A stretch of 64,000 nucleotides of DNA from Thiohalobacter thiocyanaticus (GTDB taxonomy: Bacteria; Pseudomonadota; Gammaproteobacteria; Thiohalobacterales; Thiohalobacteraceae): contig NZ_AP018052.1 in assembly GCF_002356355.1 (NCBI RefSeq), positions 1,860,001 to 1,924,000 on the forward strand. The letters are read 5' to 3'. This document shows, piece after piece, positions 31,445 through 40,695 of the stretch (position 1 is the stretch's first letter; each line of letters starts with the position of its first letter). Made by a program: the position numbers and the translations under genes. The notes beneath the pieces were generated by a model. That model was not told the origin of the DNA, ran no database searches, and saw only the letters and a list, made by a program, of their open reading frames with translations.

Positions 31445-31981
31445 ATGGCCGAACCGGAATCAAACCCTAACGACAGGCCGGCCGAGGACGAGAACCCCTA
31501 CGCCGTCGACAAGCTGATCTCCCAGGCCCGGCGACTGGCCGCCGACTACTGGCGCGCCACCGGTAAGCCGTTGCCCGGCATCAGCGCCGAGATCGCTGAG
31601 AACGACGCCGCCCGATTGCTCGATCTGGAACTGGCCGAGGACCGCCAGGCCGGCTTTGATGCCGTCGGCCGCGGTGCGCGCGAGGGCCGCCGCATCCAGA
31701 TCAAGTGCCGCACCATCTTCGATGAGAGCAAGTCCGGCCACCGCCTTGGCCAGCTCAAGCTGGACAGGGACTGGGACAGCGTGGTGCTGGTGCTGATGGA
31801 CGACAGCTACGAGCCTACCGAGATCTACGAGGCCGACCGCGATGTCATCATCGAGACCATCGACGCGGCCGCCGCCAGCAAACGCAGCAAGCGCGGTCCC
31901 TTGTCCATCGCCCGTTTCAAGGCCATCGGCCGCCTGGTCTGGACCCGGGAGGAGGGCGTCCTCGAGAATGACGAGGGCTGA
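31445..31981 (+). CDS. Conserved hypothetical protein, possible nuclease-like fold
   Basis: 178 residues, cytoplasmic, acidic, no membrane segment. Not assigned to a named family. ISAEIAENDAARLLDLELAE leads to a strand-like RRIQIKCRTIFDE, then LDRDWDSVVLVLMDDSYEPT and a C-terminal RGPLSIARFKAIGRLVW helix. The spacing of acidic residues and the strand IQIK is reminiscent of PD-(D/E)xK proteins, where QxK can replace ExK; weak inference. The ATG at 31445 follows the decayed repeat; the frame stays open upstream only through lipoprotein sequence in another frame. Neighbours give no functional clue. Confidence 0.7.
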   Translation: MAEPESNPNDRPAEDENPYAVDKLISQARRLAADYWRATGKPLPGISAEIAENDAARLLDLELAEDRQAGFDAVGRGAREGRRIQIKCRTIFDESKSGHRLGQLKLDRDWDSVVLVLMDDSYEPTEIYEADRDVIIETIDAAAASKRSKRGPLSIARFKAIGRLVWTREEGVLENDEG

Positions 31982-32047
31982 GGGCGGCATCAACGCAGAA
32001 GACACAGGGTGGAATTAATCGGATCACCGTCATTCCGGCGCAGGCCC

Positions 32048-32125
32048 GTAGGTCGGGTTAGCGTAGCGTAACCCGACACAGCCCGGTACGAGTCGGATTA
32101 CGCCCTGCGGGCTAATCCGACCTAC
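32048..32125. repeat. Diverged GTAGG(T)CGGGT-type palindromic repeat (copy A2)
   Basis: GTAGGTCGGGTTAGCGTAG at the left and CTAATCCGACCTAC at the right are inverted, with inner arms GTAACCCGACA and GTCGGATTACG. Same architecture as 4885-4977 but with CGGGTT replacing TGGGTG. It ends 29 bases before the yoaA start, so it could affect the yoaA leader. Confidence 0.75.
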
Positions 32126-32154
32126 TTGTTGACTCACCAGAACCCTACCCTATC

Positions 32155-34100
<1,946 letters not shown>

Positions 34101-34104
<4 letters not shown>

Positions 34105-34796
34105 CCGCCGCCGCCGATCGCATCCTGGCCCTGGATACGGCCACCGAGGCCTGCAGTGCCGCCCTGTATGTGCAGGGAGATATCACCTCGCGCTGCCTGG
34201 TGGACCCGCGCGGCCATGCGCGCAACCTGCTGCCGATGATCGAGGTGCTGCTGAGCGAGGCCGGTCTGAAACTGCAGCAGCTCGACGCCATTGCCTTCGG
34301 CCGCGGTCCCGGCAGCTTCACCGGCCTGCGCATCGCCGCCGGCATTACCCAGGGCCTGGCCTTTGCCGCCGGATTGCCTGTCATCCCGGTCTCGACCCTT
34401 GCCACCCTGGCACAGGGCGCCGACAACGACGCGGTGCTCGCCGCCATCGACGCCCGCATGCACGAGGTCTACTGGGCCGCTTTTAGCCGCGACCGCGACG
34501 GCGTCATGCAGCCGGTCGTGGAGGAGGCCGTGTGCCCGCCGGACCGCGTGACCTGTCCCGGCAGAGGCGAATGGCAGGCCCGCGGCAGCGGCTGGAAGGC
34601 CTACGGTGACGCCCTGAACAACCACTGCACCGGGCGCATCGTCCAGTACGAACCCGAGGCCCTGCCGCACGCCGCCGACATGATTCCCCTGGCCCTGCAA
34701 CTGTACCGGCAGGGCCGGAGCGTCAGCGCCGGGCAGGCGGTGCCGGTCTACCTGCGCGACCAGGTGGTGCAGACCGCGAAGCTGGAATCGAAGTAA
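34101..34796 (+). CDS. tsaB: tRNA threonylcarbamoyladenosine biosynthesis protein TsaB
   Basis: 231 residues. TsaB partners TsaD (with TsaE) to make t6A37 in ANN-decoding tRNAs. ASKHA-fold N-terminus ILALDTATEACSAALYV, the family signature GRGPGSFTGLRIAAGITQGLA near residue 70, PVIPVSTLATLAQGA near 95 and AIDARMHEVYWA near 115 are all present. Order yoaA-tsaB with ATGA overlap is common in gammaproteobacteria. Confidence 0.96.
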
Positions 34797-34798
34797 TA

Positions 34799-34821
34799 AA
34801 CGCCTTTGCGTTGAGATTTTA
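34799..34821 (+). terminator. Weak hairpin after tsaB
   Basis: AACGC-CTTT-GCGTT followed by GAGATTTTA. Only five pairs, so termination may be partial and the next small gene could be read through. Confidence 0.35.
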
Positions 34822-34839
34822 ATGATTCAAGGAACAGTC

Positions 34840-35106
34840 ATGGATCTAACCGTCCTGGAGGAAACCCGACAGATCGTCAGTGACAACACCCATGGCGGCG
34901 CTTCACTGCTGTTGTTTGCCCTGCTCAAGACACTGTCCGCCGAGAACGGTCAGTATCTCTACCTGCTGAACAAGCTGAAGGACATGACGCCCGAGACCCG
35001 CCGGCTCGCCTACCGACTGATGGAACTGATGGCGCAGGGGGGCAACGAGACCGGGGAGTGGAAGACCACAGTTGCCGAGATCGAGGAGATGATCCGCAAG
35101 GGTTGA
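34840..35106 (+). CDS. Small hypothetical cytoplasmic protein
   Basis: 88 residues, unknown. Predicted all-helical: TVLEETRQIVSDNTHGGASL, LLFALLKTLSAENGQYLYLL, DMTPETRRLAYRLMELM and a C-terminal TTVAEIEEMIRKG. No signal peptide. The ATG at 34840 is chosen because AAGGA lies 6-7 bases upstream; an ATG at 34822 lacks this. Codon use is like its neighbours, and the good ribosome site argues it is real. A role cannot be inferred from tsaB upstream or the lipoprotein downstream. Confidence 0.7.
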   Translation: MDLTVLEETRQIVSDNTHGGASLLLFALLKTLSAENGQYLYLLNKLKDMTPETRRLAYRLMELMAQGGNETGEWKTTVAEIEEMIRKG

Positions 35107-35153
35107 GTCGCTGTCATCGCCACCTGCATGAAGGAGTCATTCGAGGAGTCGCC

Positions 35154-35510
35154 ATGAAACCACTACAGCTTATTGCCCTGTTCTCACTGATGACCTGTAC
35201 TGTCGTTGCCGGCTGTACCCATACCCGGCAGGCGCAATTGCTCAGTGTGTATAAATATGATGGCTCGGTGCAGTGTGAGGACGGCGGAATAACTGTCGAG
35301 AATATGCGGCGTGAGCTGGTCAATGCCGGGGTGGAGGTGATCTGCGGACAGAAGGCCCGGGACGGCAGGGCCTACCCCGCCATGTGCGGGGCGGCGACCG
35401 GCCGGATCAATGTCTACACCATCGACGCGACGGATCTTGATGCCGCCGAGGCACAGGGCTTCAAGTCGGTCGAGACGCTGCCCGACGCCCGGATTCCGCC
35501 CTGCGAATAG
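35154..35510 (+). CDS. Small secreted cysteine-containing lipoprotein-like protein
   Basis: 118 residues. N-terminal signal LIALFSLMTCTVVAGCTHT, with VAGC at residue 20 a likely lipobox. The mature part has four more cysteines (VQCEDGGI, VEVICGQ, YPAMCGAA and the near-terminal PPCE), which could form two disulfides in the periplasm. The segment DGGITVENMRRELVNAGVEV is predicted to be a small alpha/beta unit; GRINVYTIDATDLDAAEAQGF follows. No family recognised. GAGGAG precedes the ATG at 35154. Confidence 0.75.
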   Translation: MKPLQLIALFSLMTCTVVAGCTHTRQAQLLSVYKYDGSVQCEDGGITVENMRRELVNAGVEVICGQKARDGRAYPAMCGAATGRINVYTIDATDLDAAEAQGFKSVETLPDARIPPCE

Positions 35511-35522
35511 CCGTTTTCGCGG

Positions 35523-36128
35523 TTATTCCGCTACCGCCTTCTGAATCAGCGGCACCAGCGCCTCAGGCAGCTGGATGCCGCCGGTCAGAGCGAATTCCTG
35601 TGCCCGCGGCGACATCTTGCGCCAGGTGCGCTGGATGATGGTGATCCACTTCTCCTCATCGTATTCAGGGTGCTTGCCGGCGAACTCTTCCATGTAGTGT
35701 TCGATGAAGACGAGGGCGGCGATGTCCTCCACCATCTGGGTGTCCGGGTTGCGCTTGAGCGCCTTCTTGCCCACAGCCTGCTTGACGCGGTCGACGAAGG
35801 CCTCGTCGTAGCCGGCCTGTTCCAGCAGGGCGCCGACGGTTTCGGCATGGAAATCATAGAGGGCGGTGCGCCACTGATGGTAGCCCTTGCGGTCCATCGG
35901 GTAATCGCTGCGAGGCGATTTCCAGCGCTGGATATGCTGCGCGCGCACGGCCAGTTTGGCGGCGGCGTCGGCCTGCGGGTCGAAACGCTCGATCATGTCG
36001 CTCATGCGATGACCGTAGAGCAGTTCCTTGGGCCAGCTTTCACCGTCGACGGTTTCCTGGTTGGGGTCTTCGCGATTGGCGGCGTCGATCAGTTCGACGG
36101 CGCGGTCGAATTTAGCGGTATCTGACAT
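35523..36128 (-). CDS. DUF4202 family protein
   Basis: 201 residues, cytoplasmic. The motif-rich N-terminal half matches DUF4202: FDRAVELIDAANREDPNQET, ELLYGHRMSDMIERF, AVRAQHIQRWKSPRSDYPMD, then YDFHAETVGALLEQAGYDE and MVEDIAALVFIEHYMEEFA. The conserved His and Asp residues (GHRM, RAQHI, FHAE, VEDIA) look like an HD-type metal site, so a hydrolase is plausible; not demonstrated here. Start ATG at 36128; the frame continues upstream without a signal. It is convergent with the lipoprotein gene, only 12 bases apart. Confidence 0.85.
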   Translation of the reverse strand: MSDTAKFDRAVELIDAANREDPNQETVDGESWPKELLYGHRMSDMIERFDPQADAAAKLAVRAQHIQRWKSPRSDYPMDRKGYHQWRTALYDFHAETVGALLEQAGYDEAFVDRVKQAVGKKALKRNPDTQMVEDIAALVFIEHYMEEFAGKHPEYDEEKWITIIQRTWRKMSPRAQEFALTGGIQLPEALVPLIQKAVAE

Positions 36129-36222
36129 GCAGGAATTCCTTGTTGTGATACCCGCAGAGTTTACCCCAGGCCCTGCGTTTCCAGCCAGCCGGACTTCTTC
36201 CTCGCTCCTCACTCCTCACCCC

Positions 36223-36252
36223 ATAAAAAAACCCGCGCAGATGCGCGGGTTG
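36223..36252 (-). terminator. Rho-independent terminator of the DsrE2 unit
   Basis: On the minus strand, AACCCGCGCA-TC-TGCGCGGGTT is followed by a run of seven T. It lies 27 bases past the stop of the DsrE2 gene at 36279. Confidence 0.9.
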
Positions 36253-36278
36253 TTGTATTAAGGGAGTGAGCGACGGAA

Positions 36279-36872
36279 TCAGATGAACAGGCAGACGTCG
36301 GACTCGCGCGCCACCGGCATGAAGTAGGTCGCGCCGACATAATCCAGGCCGTCGATGAACTCGCTGGAATCGAAGCCGAACACGTCCACCGTCATCTGGC
36401 AGGCGGACATCTTCACCTCAGCCTCGATGCACAGCTCGCGCAGTTCCTCGACCGTGGCCACGCCCTTGTTCTTGAAGGTCTTCTTCATCAGGGAGGTGGC
36501 GACCTTCTCGAAGCCCGGGATGCCGGCCATGATCAGGTTGGGCATCGGCCAGGTGATGTTCTGGAACCACTTGGGACCGAAGGGCATCTTCATCGGCATG
36601 GCCGGGTTGCCCAGCGGGCTGACCTCGGAGGGGATCTCCTTCTTCAGCAGCAGCAGGCCGTAGAAGGTGAAGAAGATGTGGGTGTCCCAGCCCAGGGCCG
36701 CGGCGGTGGAGGCCAGGATGAAGGGCGGATAGGCCCAGTCCAGGGTGCCCTTGGTGGCGATCAGCGCCATGCTCGGGGTCTTGCTCTGTTCGATGGCCTG
36801 GAGCTTCTGCGGCAACAGTTCGTCGAGCTTCTGGTTCAGCCACTGGTCCATCTGTGCATTCGGTTCAGTCAT
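36279..36872 (-). CDS. DsrE2-type protein (DsrE/DsrF/DrsH-like family)
   Basis: 197 residues of the DsrE2 group. These are sulfurtransferase-type proteins often encoded with rhodanese and TusA in sulfur oxidisers. Key parts: SMALIATKGTLDWAYPPFIL near residue 34 (opening strand and helix), WDTHIFFTFYGLLLLKK near 62, and the conserved-Cys segment EAEVKMSACQMTVDVFGFD near 150, with a second Cys in LRELCIEAE. Hydrophobic helices suggest membrane association. It follows a 143-residue unknown protein on the same strand (82-base gap) and ends at a strong terminator, so the pair forms a transcript likely controlled by the divergent TetR. Confidence 0.88.
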   Translation of the reverse strand: MTEPNAQMDQWLNQKLDELLPQKLQAIEQSKTPSMALIATKGTLDWAYPPFILASTAAALGWDTHIFFTFYGLLLLKKEIPSEVSPLGNPAMPMKMPFGPKWFQNITWPMPNLIMAGIPGFEKVATSLMKKTFKNKGVATVEELRELCIEAEVKMSACQMTVDVFGFDSSEFIDGLDYVGATYFMPVARESDVCLFI

Positions 36873-36954
36873 GTGAGGTCTCCTCGATCGGTCATGTACA
36901 GGGTCCCTTTATTGCCGTCATGTTGTCTTGTGCGCGGGACGGCACGCGCCGGCT

Positions 36955-37386
36955 TCAATAGCCGAATTCACCCACCCAATCACCGGAACGGTGATCGATG
37001 CTCACCCATTTCGGGATAAAGGCATCGGCTCGCTTCGCCGGCATGGTCCTGACCGGCGGCTCGCCTTCCAGGGTATCGATATTGCAGACTTCGGCGACGA
37101 TGGGGCGGAACAGCAGGCTGAGGCCGGGATAAAGCTCGACCGGTTCCAGTACCGACTCCGGTGCGGTATCCGCCTGGTGAAAGCGTAGACGCTTGCGCAG
37201 CAGACAGCTGAAAAACAACTCCATCTCCACCACCATCGCGGCGCCGAGCGCCTCAGCCGCCCGGCGGGCACGGGGTGTCAGGGTCGCGGTGATGGGTCTG
37301 CCCCGGAGGAAAACGGTAAAACTGCCTTCCGGCAAGGGCCGGGCCATGTCCCGGGCGGGGCGGGTCTGGATGGGTGTGCCGGTCAT
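36955..37386 (-). CDS. Hypothetical protein upstream of dsrE2
   Basis: 143 residues, no recognised family, no signal peptide or membrane helix. Recognisable segments: LPEGSFTVFLRGRPITATL, an Ala-rich helix RARRAAEALGAAMVVEMELF with a single SCLLRKRL cysteine, LYPGLSLLFRPIVAEVCNID with a second Cys, and a C-terminal KWVSIDHRSGDWVGEFGY. The ATG at 37386 follows an excellent GGAGG. It is the first gene of the unit leading to dsrE2, divergent from a TetR regulator with a likely operator at its own promoter. Function in sulfur transfer is a guess by context only. Confidence 0.7.
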   Translation of the reverse strand: MTGTPIQTRPARDMARPLPEGSFTVFLRGRPITATLTPRARRAAEALGAAMVVEMELFFSCLLRKRLRFHQADTAPESVLEPVELYPGLSLLFRPIVAEVCNIDTLEGEPPVRTMPAKRADAFIPKWVSIDHRSGDWVGEFGY

Positions 37387-37419
37387 CAAAGGCCTCCTTC
37401 GCCGGTATGGGCCTGGAAA

Positions 37420-37467
37420 ACAAACCAGTTGGTATGTAAAATAGACCCTCACCTGAGGAAAAGTCAA
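37420..37467 (-). promoter_or_regulatory. Promoter and TetR-type operator for the DsrE2 unit
   Basis: Minus-strand -35 TTGACT (37467-37462) and -10 TATTTT (37443-37438) are 18 bases apart. Immediately downstream, covering the expected start point, is the inverted repeat ACAAACCAGTTGGTATGT (37420-37437), which matches its own reverse complement at 14 of 18 positions. That layout fits repression by the divergent TetR. A plus-strand TATAAG at 37485 could be the -10 of tetR but lacks a good -35. Confidence 0.6.
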
Positions 37468-37570
37468 GTAAATGAGTATGTATTTATAAGCTACTGTTCT
37501 TGCAGGCATTGAAAACGATGGGACAAAAGAGGGGACGCCAGAGATCGCGCCCCGTATCATGGTCAGACTT

Positions 37571-38188
37571 ATGTCAACCGAAGAACGCCACCGCACCCGC
37601 AATCCGGACGCCACCCGCCGGCGCATCCTGGAATCCGCCTATCAGGAGGTCTACCGTCACGGCTACCAGGGCACGCGTCTGGATGACGTGCTCAAGGCCA
37701 CCGGGCTGACCAAGGGTGCGCTGTATCATCATTTCCCCAACAAGCAGGCCCTGGGCTACGCGGTGGTCGAGGATGTGATCCGCGGGATCATCAGCGACAT
37801 CTGGCGCAAGCCGCTGGAGCAGGCCGAGGATCCACTGAGCAGCATCATTCATACCATCAGGCACATGGATCGCCTGGCCGGGGATCAGATCACCACCCTG
37901 GGCTGTCCGCTCAACAACCTGGCCCAGGAGATGTCGCCGCTGGACGAGGGCTTCCGCCGGCGCATCGACGCGGTGTACCAGGACTGGCGTGCCTGGTTGG
38001 CACGGGCGCTGGAGCGCGGCCGCGCCCGGGGCCGGATCCGGGCCGACGTGGACTGCGAACAGGTCGCCACCTTCATTGTGGCCGCCTTGACCGGCTGCAT
38101 CGGCATCGCCAAGAATGCGCAGAGCAAGGAACCGCTCAATCACTGCGGCGCCGGCCTGATCAGCTATCTGGAGTCGCTGCGCGCCTGA
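37571..38188 (+). CDS. TetR/AcrR-family transcriptional regulator
   Basis: 205 residues from the ATG at 37571 (37559 is an in-frame alternative adding four). The DNA-binding domain is RRRILESAYQEVYRHGY then TRLDDVLKATGLTKGALYHHFPNKQALGYAV, a textbook TetR helix-turn-helix. The ligand domain has the LmrA/YxaF-like block TTLGCPLNNLAQEMS. Cysteines occur there and in VDCEQV, TGCIGI and NHCGAG, so thiol or persulfide sensing is possible; inference only. Divergent from the DsrE2 unit and 39 bases upstream of an MMPL exporter, which it may also control. Confidence 0.9.
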   Translation: MSTEERHRTRNPDATRRRILESAYQEVYRHGYQGTRLDDVLKATGLTKGALYHHFPNKQALGYAVVEDVIRGIISDIWRKPLEQAEDPLSSIIHTIRHMDRLAGDQITTLGCPLNNLAQEMSPLDEGFRRRIDAVYQDWRAWLARALERGRARGRIRADVDCEQVATFIVAALTGCIGIAKNAQSKEPLNHCGAGLISYLESLRA

Positions 38189-38227
38189 GACCGCCGCCGA
38201 TACCACACCAACGAGAATAATAACCGG

Positions 38228-40516
38228 ATGATTACCCGACTGGCCGAACGGATCCTGCGTCTGCGCTGGCTGCTGATCCCGCTGCTGCTTGTGCTGACGC
38301 TGCTGGCCGGTGCAGGTGCGGGGAAACTGCACTTCACCAACGACTATCAGATCTTCTTCAGCAAGGAAAATCCCCAGCTGCTCGCCTTCGAGCGGCTGCA
38401 GGACACCTACACCCAGAACGACAACATCCTGTTCGTGCTGGCGCCCGAAGACAGTGAGGTATTCACCCGCGACACCCTGGCCGCGGTCGAGTGGCTGACC
38501 GAGCAGGCCTGGCAGATCCCCTATTCACTGCGGGTCGACTCCATCAGCAATTTCCAGCACACCTACGCCGAGGCCGACGATCTGGTGGTGGAAAACCTGG
38601 TCAGCAACGCCGCCGATCTGGACCCGGCAGAGATCGAGCGCATCCGCCGAGTCGCCCTGAGTGAACCGCTGCTGGTCAACCGTCTGATCGCCCCCGATGC
38701 CGAGGTTACCGGCGTGAACGTGGTGCTGCAGCTGCCGGGCGAAAACCTGACCGAGGAAACCCCCGAGGCGGTCGCGCACGCCCGGGACCTGGTCGAGCGC
38801 TTCCAGGCGCGCTACCCCGGCATCGAGGTCTACACCACCGGCATGGTGATGATGAACAACGCCTTCTCCGAGGAGACGCGGCACGATATGGCGACCCTGG
38901 TGCCGGCCATGTTCGCGTTGATCTTCGTGATCCTGCTGCTGTTGCTGCGTTCACTTACCGCCAGCCTTGCCACCTTCGTCGCTATCGGCCTGTCGATCCT
39001 CACCGCCATGGGCATGGCCGGCTGGCTTGGCATCACCCTGTCGCCGCCATCGGCCTTTGCGCCGCAGATCATCATGACCCTGGCCCTGGCGAACTGCGTG
39101 CACGTGCTGGTCAATTTCCTGCACAACATGCGACTGGGTCACGCCCGCCGTCAGGCCATGCTGGAGAGTCTGCGCATCAACATCCAGCCTATCTTCCTGA
39201 CCAGTCTGACCACCGCGATCGGCTTTCTCAGCATGAATTTCTCGGATGCGCCGCCGTTCCGGGATCTGGGCAACATCGTTGCCATGGGCATGGGCGCGGC
39301 CTTTGTGGCCTCGATCTTCCTGCTGCCCGCACTGATGCTGGTGCTGCCGCTGCGGGTACGTCCGCAGCCTGAGACCCGGCGCGTGGCGATGGACCGGCTG
39401 GCCGAGTTCTGTATCCGCCGCAAGCGCCCGCTGCTGTGGGGCATGAGCGCTCTGATCCTGCTGCTGATCGCCTTCATTCCCAGAAATGAACTCAATGACG
39501 AATTCGTCAAGTATTTCGATCCGTCCATCGAGTTCCGCGCCCACACCGATTTCGCTGTCGAGCATCTCACCGGCATGTACACCATCGAGTATTCGCTGCC
39601 GGCGGGCGAGCCGGGCGGCATCGCCGATCCGGGTTTCCTGAGTCGGGTCGAGGCCTTCGCCGACTGGTACCGGCAGCAACCGCAGGTGATGCACGTCAAT
39701 ACCTATACCGAAATCATGAAGCGCTTGAATATGAACCTGCATGGCGACGATCCGGATTGGTACCGTCTGCCACGGGAGCGCGAGCTGGCGGCCCAGTATC
39801 TGCTGCTCTACGAGATGTCACTGCCCTACGGACTGGATCTGAACAACCAGATCAACGTCGACAAGTCGTCCACGCGGCTGACCGTGACCGTGGAGTCAAT
39901 GTCGTCCAACGATCTGCTGGCGCTCGAGGCGCGGGCCCAGGCCTGGCTGCAGGAGCACGCCCCGGAACAGGTAACGGAGGGGGCCAGTCCCACGGTGATG
40001 TTCGCGCATATCGGCAAGCGCAATATCCAGAGCATGCTGGGCGGCACCACGCTGGCCCTGGTGCTGATCTCTATGATCCTGATCCTGGCGCTGCGTTCGC
40101 TGCGCATCGGCCTGATCAGCCTGATCCCCAACCTGGTCCCGGCGGCCATGGCCTTCGGCCTGTGGGGGCTGCTGGTCGGGCAGGTGGGGCTGGCGCTGTC
40201 GGTGGTCACCGGCATGACGCTGGGCATCGTGGTGGACGATACGGTGCATTTTCTGAGCAAGTATCTGCGGGCGCGGCGCGAACAGCACCTGTCCAGCGAG
40301 CACGCCGTGCGCTATGCCTTCCACACGGTCGGTACGGCGCTGTGGATGACCACGCTGATACTGGCGGCCGGCTTTCTGGTGCTGGCGCAGTCCGCCTTCG
40401 AGGTCAACGCCGGGATGGGTATGCTCAGTGCCATGACCATCCTGCTGGCACTGCTGGCCGATTTCCTGCTGCTGCCGCCGCTGCTGATGGCGCTGGATCG
40501 ACGGCGCAATTACTGA
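38228..40516 (+). CDS. RND/MMPL-family membrane exporter
   Basis: 762 residues with twelve predicted membrane segments in the RND pattern: one N-terminal (LIPLLLVLTLLAGAGAG), a large outer loop, five grouped around 215-380 (ALIFVILLLLLRSL, FVAIGLSILTAMGMAG), then the same arrangement repeated (LLWGMSALILLLIAFIP; ALVLISMILILALRSL; LALSVVTGMTLGIVVDDTVHF). The conserved GIVVDDTVHF is the family's proton-relay-like motif. Shorter than AcrB and without an adaptor gene, so it is of the MMPL type that moves lipids or hydrophobic molecules. Substrate unknown. Follows tetR by 39 bases, likely cotranscribed. Confidence 0.88.
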   Translation: MITRLAERILRLRWLLIPLLLVLTLLAGAGAGKLHFTNDYQIFFSKENPQLLAFERLQDTYTQNDNILFVLAPEDSEVFTRDTLAAVEWLTEQAWQIPYSLRVDSISNFQHTYAEADDLVVENLVSNAADLDPAEIERIRRVALSEPLLVNRLIAPDAEVTGVNVVLQLPGENLTEETPEAVAHARDLVERFQARYPGIEVYTTGMVMMNNAFSEETRHDMATLVPAMFALIFVILLLLLRSLTASLATFVAIGLSILTAMGMAGWLGITLSPPSAFAPQIIMTLALANCVHVLVNFLHNMRLGHARRQAMLESLRINIQPIFLTSLTTAIGFLSMNFSDAPPFRDLGNIVAMGMGAAFVASIFLLPALMLVLPLRVRPQPETRRVAMDRLAEFCIRRKRPLLWGMSALILLLIAFIPRNELNDEFVKYFDPSIEFRAHTDFAVEHLTGMYTIEYSLPAGEPGGIADPGFLSRVEAFADWYRQQPQVMHVNTYTEIMKRLNMNLHGDDPDWYRLPRERELAAQYLLLYEMSLPYGLDLNNQINVDKSSTRLTVTVESMSSNDLLALEARAQAWLQEHAPEQVTEGASPTVMFAHIGKRNIQSMLGGTTLALVLISMILILALRSLRIGLISLIPNLVPAAMAFGLWGLLVGQVGLALSVVTGMTLGIVVDDTVHFLSKYLRARREQHLSSEHAVRYAFHTVGTALWMTTLILAAGFLVLAQSAFEVNAGMGMLSAMTILLALLADFLLLPPLLMALDRRRNY

Positions 40517-40577
40517 TCCGGCCCGGTCCCTGCCTGCGGGTCATCCCCTGTCTTCCACCGGCAATACCGACCCAATC

Positions 40578-40591
40578 TTGATTCAAATCAA
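40578..40591. promoter_or_regulatory. FNR/ANR-type box upstream of sqr
   Basis: TTGATTCAAATCAA is a perfect match to the consensus TTGAT-N4-ATCAA; the symmetry extends one more base each side (C...G, 40577-40592). It is centred about 77 bases before the start point predicted from the sigma-54 signature. It suggests oxygen- or redox-linked control by a CRP/FNR-family protein. Confidence 0.7.
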
Positions 40592-40635
40592 GCTTTGCAG
40601 CGTCATGACACGCCTGACAGGCAGTTCCGCTTCCC

Positions 40636-40650
40636 TGGCATAGATTCTGC
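40636..40650 (+). promoter_or_regulatory. Sigma-54 promoter of sqr
   Basis: TGGCATAGATTCTGC has the obligatory GG (40637-40638) and GC (40649-40650) exactly ten bases apart; consensus TGGCAC-N5-TTGC is matched at most positions. The start point would be near 40662, with a 34-base leader. TGACA at 40606 and 40615, and CTGTC-T-GACAG at 40657-40667, are candidate activator half-sites nearby. Confidence 0.65.
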
Positions 40651-40695
40651 TCTATCCTGTCTGACAGAATGCATTCACATTGCAGGAGAACAGTA

